44,179 nucleotides of DNA from Bacteroidaceae bacterium (lineage in GTDB: Bacteria > Bacteroidota > Bacteroidia > Bacteroidales > Bacteroidaceae), in NCBI GenBank assembly GCA_017621515.1, contig JAGASY010000051.1:1-44179 (forward strand), in the 5' to 3' direction. The notes under the pieces were generated by a model. That model was not told where the DNA came from and searched no databases. It saw only the letters and a program-made list of their open reading frames with translations. Of the stretch, positions 40,037-44,179 are shown in pieces. Each line of letters starts with the position of its first letter. Positions within the stretch are counted from its first letter, which is position 1. The position numbers and the translations under genes are program-made.

Positions 40037-42973
40037 CTACTCTCCCGGTTTCTTCTTAGGCTTGACATTCAACCGATAGATAAGATGCGCCATCACATAA
40101 CGCGGAATCACATTCTGATAAGTTTCCTTCTGCCCTTGTCCGTTAATGGAGAAGGATGTGCCTGAAAGCTGCTGCAGAATATCAAATCCGTCAACAATAA
40201 GCGTCAGACGGTTCTTCCACAAACGTTTGGAGAGACGTGCGTTCCACACCAGATCATTGGTGTTCATGTCCCTGCTGTTATATCCCCGGCGGCTGTACAT
40301 GGTAATGTCATTGGACAACTGAATGTCCAGCGGCAGTTCAAGCTGTGCAGTCATGCCGTAGCGGAAATTGCAGGCACTGATGTTCTCAAAATTCTCACGA
40401 CTGCCAGATGCCAGATGCCAGTCTCCAGCAGCAAAAAAGCGGAGATTATGTTTTCCTATTTTCCATCTTAATGTAAGAATTTCTCCTAACAGATTCGTCT
40501 TCACCACGCTGCGTTGAGGCATGGTCGAAACAAAAGCACGGTTTTCACCGTATTCTTCACCGATGAAATCCACATTGTGATAAAAGTCATAGCCGGTATT
40601 TGAACTTAAAATGAGTTTTTTTGCCTTGTCGAGCGGGAATGTATAGTTCACATTCAGTTCTGTTGAATAATTTCCGTTGACATTCTCCATGCGGTAGGTG
40701 CGCACACCGGTGGTACGGTTGTATATGTATGCGTATGCCATCTGGTTCCGTGCCACCGAATATTTGCCGTTGACATTGAAAAAGCGGTTCTTGTTGGAAT
40801 GGTTGTTTGAGAACAGGAAAGAAAGGGTATGTGCATAGCTGTCTTTCAGATTGTTACCGCCCAAAGTCACATCAAGAGGATCTTCATCGGAACGATAATT
40901 CACAAAATTCGTCATCGGCGCAAAACTGCCGTTGGTCTCATATTTCAGTTTTGCCTCCTTGCGCCAATTGTCCCATCGGTATCGGATTTCCACTTTCGGC
41001 TCAACAAAAGCGGATGTATGCCGGAACACCGTGTCAGAAGCAGCCCTGAAGTAATCGAGCTTATGCGTCGTCAGTCTTAATGGCAATGAACCGCTCAGAT
41101 TCATATAACCTTTCCCGACACTTCCTTCCCACTGGAAGTCAATGCTCCCCGTATGCTCCGACTCCCATTTCTTCGACTCATAACTGTTTCCGCGATCCAT
41201 CGTCCTAATATACTCCGTTACGGACGGAAGCATGCCCAAAGGAGAGTCGGCTCCCCACTGCGGAAGAGAATCGAGACGGTAGGTGGAATAGTCCTGATGC
41301 TGTCTGGCTCCCCAGTAACGGTATGACGGAATAATGGCAAGATTGGTCGGAAACCATATCCAATATCGTGCCTTAGCATAATAGCTGCTGTAGTTGTCCG
41401 GATGCTGATGGCTGTAACGATTGCGGAAATCTCCGGTAATTCCGAAAGCATCAGCATTCTTGTATTCGTAAAGATAATGGCTGAAACGATTGGTCTTACT
41501 GTCACTGTGAGTCATAGAGGCATTGACCTGCAAGATATCATCGTTGTTCTTGAACTTCTGATTATACGAAAGAGCGAGAGAGCCGCCTGTCTGTCTGCCG
41601 TCATTCATTGATTCGGAAACAGAACGGTTCAGCATATAGTTCCATAGTGAAGAGGAAACAACGCTCTGCATCAGGCTGTCAAGCAGCTCCTTCCTGTCAA
41701 ACAGGTTCTGCGCCAGTTCCACATCGGCATACCGGTTGCGGTTCTTCCATTCCTTATAGTTCAGACTCGGCTGTATCCGGACCTGCGTCCTGTCCCACTT
41801 GAACAAGAACGAGTGGCTGGTACTCAGACTCGTATTGCAGTCCGACTGTATGCGAAGTGTTTTTCTGTAAGCATCCCCGCCCGGAAGAAAGCTGGTCGAT
41901 GCCGTGTGGGTGATGCCTTCATGGTCTTGATGGGTGAAAGACGCGCTGCCGTTCACTTCCCAGCGTTTGAGGCGGTCTTTCACTAAATAATCCATACCGA
42001 AGCTCTTCGTGGCATCCTGTCCGTTGGTTATATTTGAAGGCGACCATTCCCCGTTGTTGCCCGGTTTGCGCGTCTCGTTCACATTGTTGATGTTCCCATA
42101 CAGGGAAATGCGCGACTGGGGTGTAAAGCGCAAGGCGAACAGACGCGCAAGATAACGATCTTCGCTGCCGTAGCCGCCCTCCACATTGCCTATCCAACCT
42201 ATGCTATATTGTTTTTTCAATCGGACATCCATCACATACTCCTTGTCGTCCATACTGCGCCCGGCAAACTCACTCAGCTTTCCGTCTTTTTCATACACCT
42301 TCACCTGATTGACCATATAACTCGGCAGATTGTCGAGAAGCACATTGTTGTTGCCCTTGAAGAAGTCCTCACCATTGAGCAGCAGACTCTCCACATACTT
42401 TCCATTGACGAAAATCCGTCCGTCATCCTTCAGCTCCACACCCGGCATTTGCTTCACCAATGCGTCAAGCATGGAACCTTCCGCCAACTGGAATGCGTCA
42501 GCATTATAAATAATAGTGTCTTTCTTGGTATGAATCATCACACGGGTGGCGCGCACGACAACCTCATCCAGCAGATGTTCTCTCTCACGCTTCATCTTGA
42601 CCGACGGATATTCATAGAGTGTTTTTCTTCCGTTAGGACGGTATTTTATGGCAATCTCCTTTTCTTCATATCCATTCTGAGAGAAAGAGACCAGAAAGTC
42701 AGCATCCTCTTTCTTTAGACGGAACATCCAAGCCTTCTTTGTATCCCCCACCTGCCCCATCGTGCCTGTGTACATGGTATCAATCGGCGCACCTTGCGCA
42801 TCTTTGAGGACGACCTGTACATCGACCATCACCGCATCGGTTACAAAGTCTCTTACGTCTCCATATATGATATTCCTCTGGGCATGGGAGACATTGGGAG
42901 ACAAAATTGAGAATAGCGCAAAGAGCAAGCAGCTCAGACAGGTGTTAAAGGGGAACTTTCTATATTCCATCAT
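40037..42973 (-). CDS. TonB-receptor-like outer-membrane beta-barrel protein, copy B
   Basis: 978 residues with a signal peptide (cleavage after NVSHAQ, about 32). An N-terminal Ig-like domain (IIYGDVRDFVTDAVMVDVQVVLKD) is followed by a plug-like region (MLDALVKQMPGVELKDDGRIFVNGKYVESLLLNGEDFF) and a long barrel. It shares domain order and several motifs with the protein at 11219-14077, for example the KKDTIIYNADAF / KEDTLIFNAAAF and SMDDKEYVMDVRLKKQ / IDDGEEETVLDLSIKKG pairs, so the two are diverged paralogues. The C-terminus ends HLIYRLNVKPKKKPGE, lacking the terminal aromatic residue, as in copy A. The cargo is unknown. No SusD-like gene is adjacent. Confidence 0.85.
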   Translation of the reverse strand: MMEYRKFPFNTCLSCLLFALFSILSPNVSHAQRNIIYGDVRDFVTDAVMVDVQVVLKDAQGAPIDTMYTGTMGQVGDTKKAWMFRLKKEDADFLVSFSQNGYEEKEIAIKYRPNGRKTLYEYPSVKMKREREHLLDEVVVRATRVMIHTKKDTIIYNADAFQLAEGSMLDALVKQMPGVELKDDGRIFVNGKYVESLLLNGEDFFKGNNNVLLDNLPSYMVNQVKVYEKDGKLSEFAGRSMDDKEYVMDVRLKKQYSIGWIGNVEGGYGSEDRYLARLFALRFTPQSRISLYGNINNVNETRKPGNNGEWSPSNITNGQDATKSFGMDYLVKDRLKRWEVNGSASFTHQDHEGITHTASTSFLPGGDAYRKTLRIQSDCNTSLSTSHSFLFKWDRTQVRIQPSLNYKEWKNRNRYADVELAQNLFDRKELLDSLMQSVVSSSLWNYMLNRSVSESMNDGRQTGGSLALSYNQKFKNNDDILQVNASMTHSDSKTNRFSHYLYEYKNADAFGITGDFRNRYSHQHPDNYSSYYAKARYWIWFPTNLAIIPSYRYWGARQHQDYSTYRLDSLPQWGADSPLGMLPSVTEYIRTMDRGNSYESKKWESEHTGSIDFQWEGSVGKGYMNLSGSLPLRLTTHKLDYFRAASDTVFRHTSAFVEPKVEIRYRWDNWRKEAKLKYETNGSFAPMTNFVNYRSDEDPLDVTLGGNNLKDSYAHTLSFLFSNNHSNKNRFFNVNGKYSVARNQMAYAYIYNRTTGVRTYRMENVNGNYSTELNVNYTFPLDKAKKLILSSNTGYDFYHNVDFIGEEYGENRAFVSTMPQRSVVKTNLLGEILTLRWKIGKHNLRFFAAGDWHLASGSRENFENISACNFRYGMTAQLELPLDIQLSNDITMYSRRGYNSRDMNTNDLVWNARLSKRLWKNRLTLIVDGFDILQQLSGTSFSINGQGQKETYQNVIPRYVMAHLIYRLNVKPKKKPGE

Positions 42974-43170
42974 TTTGTATTGTTGTTTTATTAACTACTG
43001 TTATTTATATTGTTGTAAACTGATACCCAATGACAATGCAATTCCATCAGCTATATGCTGTCATCATCGCCAATGGATATCAGCTCTTTAATAATTCTTT
43101 GTTCTAATTTGTTTCATTTGAATAATGGAACAAAATTAGAACACAAAAGAAAATCCAAACATAGGCATTC

Positions 43171-43608
43171 CTAATAATTACCTTTCAATAATAAATTAAG
43201 AGTGTAATCATATTCCTTCATCACGGGCTTAAAGTTTTCATCATTGAGAGGAATGAATGCCCCACCTGTAGCACTCACGTCCGGATGACTTTCCATATAT
43301 TCATACTGATAAGCCAATCTATCAGGCATCATTATGTCGTCAGCATCCATTCTTGCTATATATTTTCCTCGGGCTTCACTTAAAAGCAGATTACAAGAAG
43401 CTATATAATCATGCTTGTTTCTAACCAAACATATACGAGCATCATTATATGACTCTATTATTTCACAAGTGTTATCTGTAGAACCGTCATCTACAATCAA
43501 TAGTTCAAAATCCCTGAATGTCTGGGACAGAATACTGTCCAAACACACTCTCAAATGTTCTGCACCGTTGTACACCGGCATAACTACAGAAATTGGTATT
43601 TCTTTCAT
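43171..43608 (-). pseudogene. GT2-family glycosyltransferase, C-terminally truncated
   Basis: 145 residues: ISVVMPVYNGAEHLRVCLDSIL at the N-terminus, LLIVDDGSTD (nucleotide-sugar binding), and MDADDIMMPDRL (the DxD metal site). This is the first half of a GT2 (GT-A fold) domain. Members usually have 230-330 residues; here the frame stops at LLLKGNY, before the catalytic base region and acceptor-binding part. No continuation was found in other frames of the next 190 bp. So it is probably a remnant, perhaps from the edge of a polysaccharide locus. Confidence 0.75.
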
Positions 43609-43860
43609 TGTTTATTTAAGGTTTTACAATTCACAGTCAAAATGTTTTCTCACTTATAGATAATACAACTTGTAAAACATTCACCTAACATAAAATAGTG
43701 GCTATTTCCATAAAAGCCGGATGACGGATATATCTAATTATCCAATGTCCCGAACTAAATAAATACAGTCAAACTTTAGCTTAGATTTGTGTTTCCACAC
43801 TGTATATAAACCTACTTTCAACCCACACAATTTATTTATTGTATCATCTTCATTGTGCCG

Positions 43861-43868
43861 CAAAGTTA
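43861..43868 (-). promoter_or_regulatory. -7 promoter element upstream of the GT2 fragment
   Basis: The minus strand reads TAACTTTG. The leader to the start codon at 43608 would be about 245 nt; I see no ORF or strong hairpin in it. Confidence 0.5.
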
Positions 43869-44012
43869 AGGAAATAAGAATATATTGCAAATAATTACAA
43901 AAAATATTTAGAGTTATCTTATGCATTGTTCGCCCGAGTATTTACAGATTCTGATAGATATAAAATAATCTGGTGCTGTTTGTGTCACAAGATAAGGAAA
44001 AGGAGGCGACAA

Positions 44013-44060
44013 ATGTTTTTCATGTCTGTTTTTTTGCCTGAAGTTGTTTCTACTAATTGA
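44013..44060 (+). CDS. Possible 15-residue leader ORF
   Basis: ATG at 44013 follows an AAGGAGG ribosome-binding sequence, which is rare in this window. The frame reads MFFMSVFLPEVVSTN and stops at TGA (44058-44060), overlapping the ATG of the next frame by one base. It may be a leader peptide coupled to the following gene, or chance. Confidence 0.3.
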   Translation: MFFMSVFLPEVVSTN

Positions 44061-44179
44061 TGAAAGTTAAATATGATGTAAAAAAATTAAAATACAGCGC
44101 ATTCCGCAAAGGATGCACTATATTATGGTCGCCAAACTGTAATATATTGAACCGATGCCAGAATACGCCGTACTCGACA
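44060..44179 (+). CDS. Possible 5' end of a gene cut by the window edge
   Basis: A 40-codon frame starts at an ATG that overlaps the stop of the short leader ORF (TGATG) and stays open to the window end. It begins MKVKYDVKKLKYSAFRKG and contains CTILWSPNCNILN. No family is recognisable from so little sequence. Its position opposite a GT2 remnant would fit a polysaccharide or surface locus, but this is only a guess. Confidence 0.3.
   Translation, partial: MKVKYDVKKLKYSAFRKGCTILWSPNCNILNRCQNTPYST

Overview
The window looks like chromosomal DNA from a member of the Bacteroidales (Bacteroides/Phocaeicola/Prevotella-like; genus not resolvable). Reasons: promoters with the Bacteroidetes -7 element TAnnTTTG (with TTTG 19-20 nt upstream at 5641 and 22088), a fused FeoA-FeoB transporter, two outer-membrane proteins with a carboxypeptidase-like domain plus barrel, a BspA-type leucine-rich repeat protein, an imelysin lipoprotein, and AT-rich intergenic DNA. 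No tRNA, rRNA, CRISPR array, transposase or integrase was seen.

Layout. 1-6.7 kb is an iron-flavoured block: imelysin lipoprotein (cut by the window edge), porin-like barrel, Cys-rich Feo accessory peptide and FeoAB on the minus strand. Divergent from feoAB is a regulator that fuses a YtfE/RIC-like hemerythrin domain to a LuxR helix-turn-helix. 7.8-11 kb holds nadA, mnmA and dapA (+). 11.2-16.1 kb holds a large TonB-receptor-like barrel and a YihY/BrkB membrane protein (-). 16.2-20.1 kb is metA, a U32-family protein and a zinc-ribbon membrane lipoprotein (+). 20.2-24.6 kb holds fba (-), a DUF6359-like lipoprotein, rpmE2 and two tandem small lipoproteins (+). 24.7-28 kb holds an ABC-F ATPase and the pfs-luxS operon (-). 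28.3-31.4 kb is an accessory patch with a frameshifted BspA-like gene, a long structured leader, direct repeats and a perfect 25-bp inverted repeat. 32.4-39 kb holds a TonB-dependent receptor, a second ABC-F protein, an M23/LysM hydrolase and ndk (-). 40-44.2 kb holds a second large barrel protein, a truncated GT2 glycosyltransferase and the start of a possible new gene at the edge.

The most unusual content is between the genes. A long repeat (here called L, about 670-880 bp) occurs four times nearly complete (6868, 22590, 31471 and 39243) and once in part (14640). Each copy has an outer segment, a central nested inverted repeat built from GCGCACTGT boxes, and, in the four long copies, a segment with a conserved reading frame of about 60 codons. 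A shorter family (S, at 1101 and 28301) shares a related box and carries palindromic ATCCACA/TGTGGAT units, at 1128-1210 as four units with an exact 21-bp period. Neither family is linked to a recognisable mobility gene here. They are the best candidates for an undescribed system in this window.
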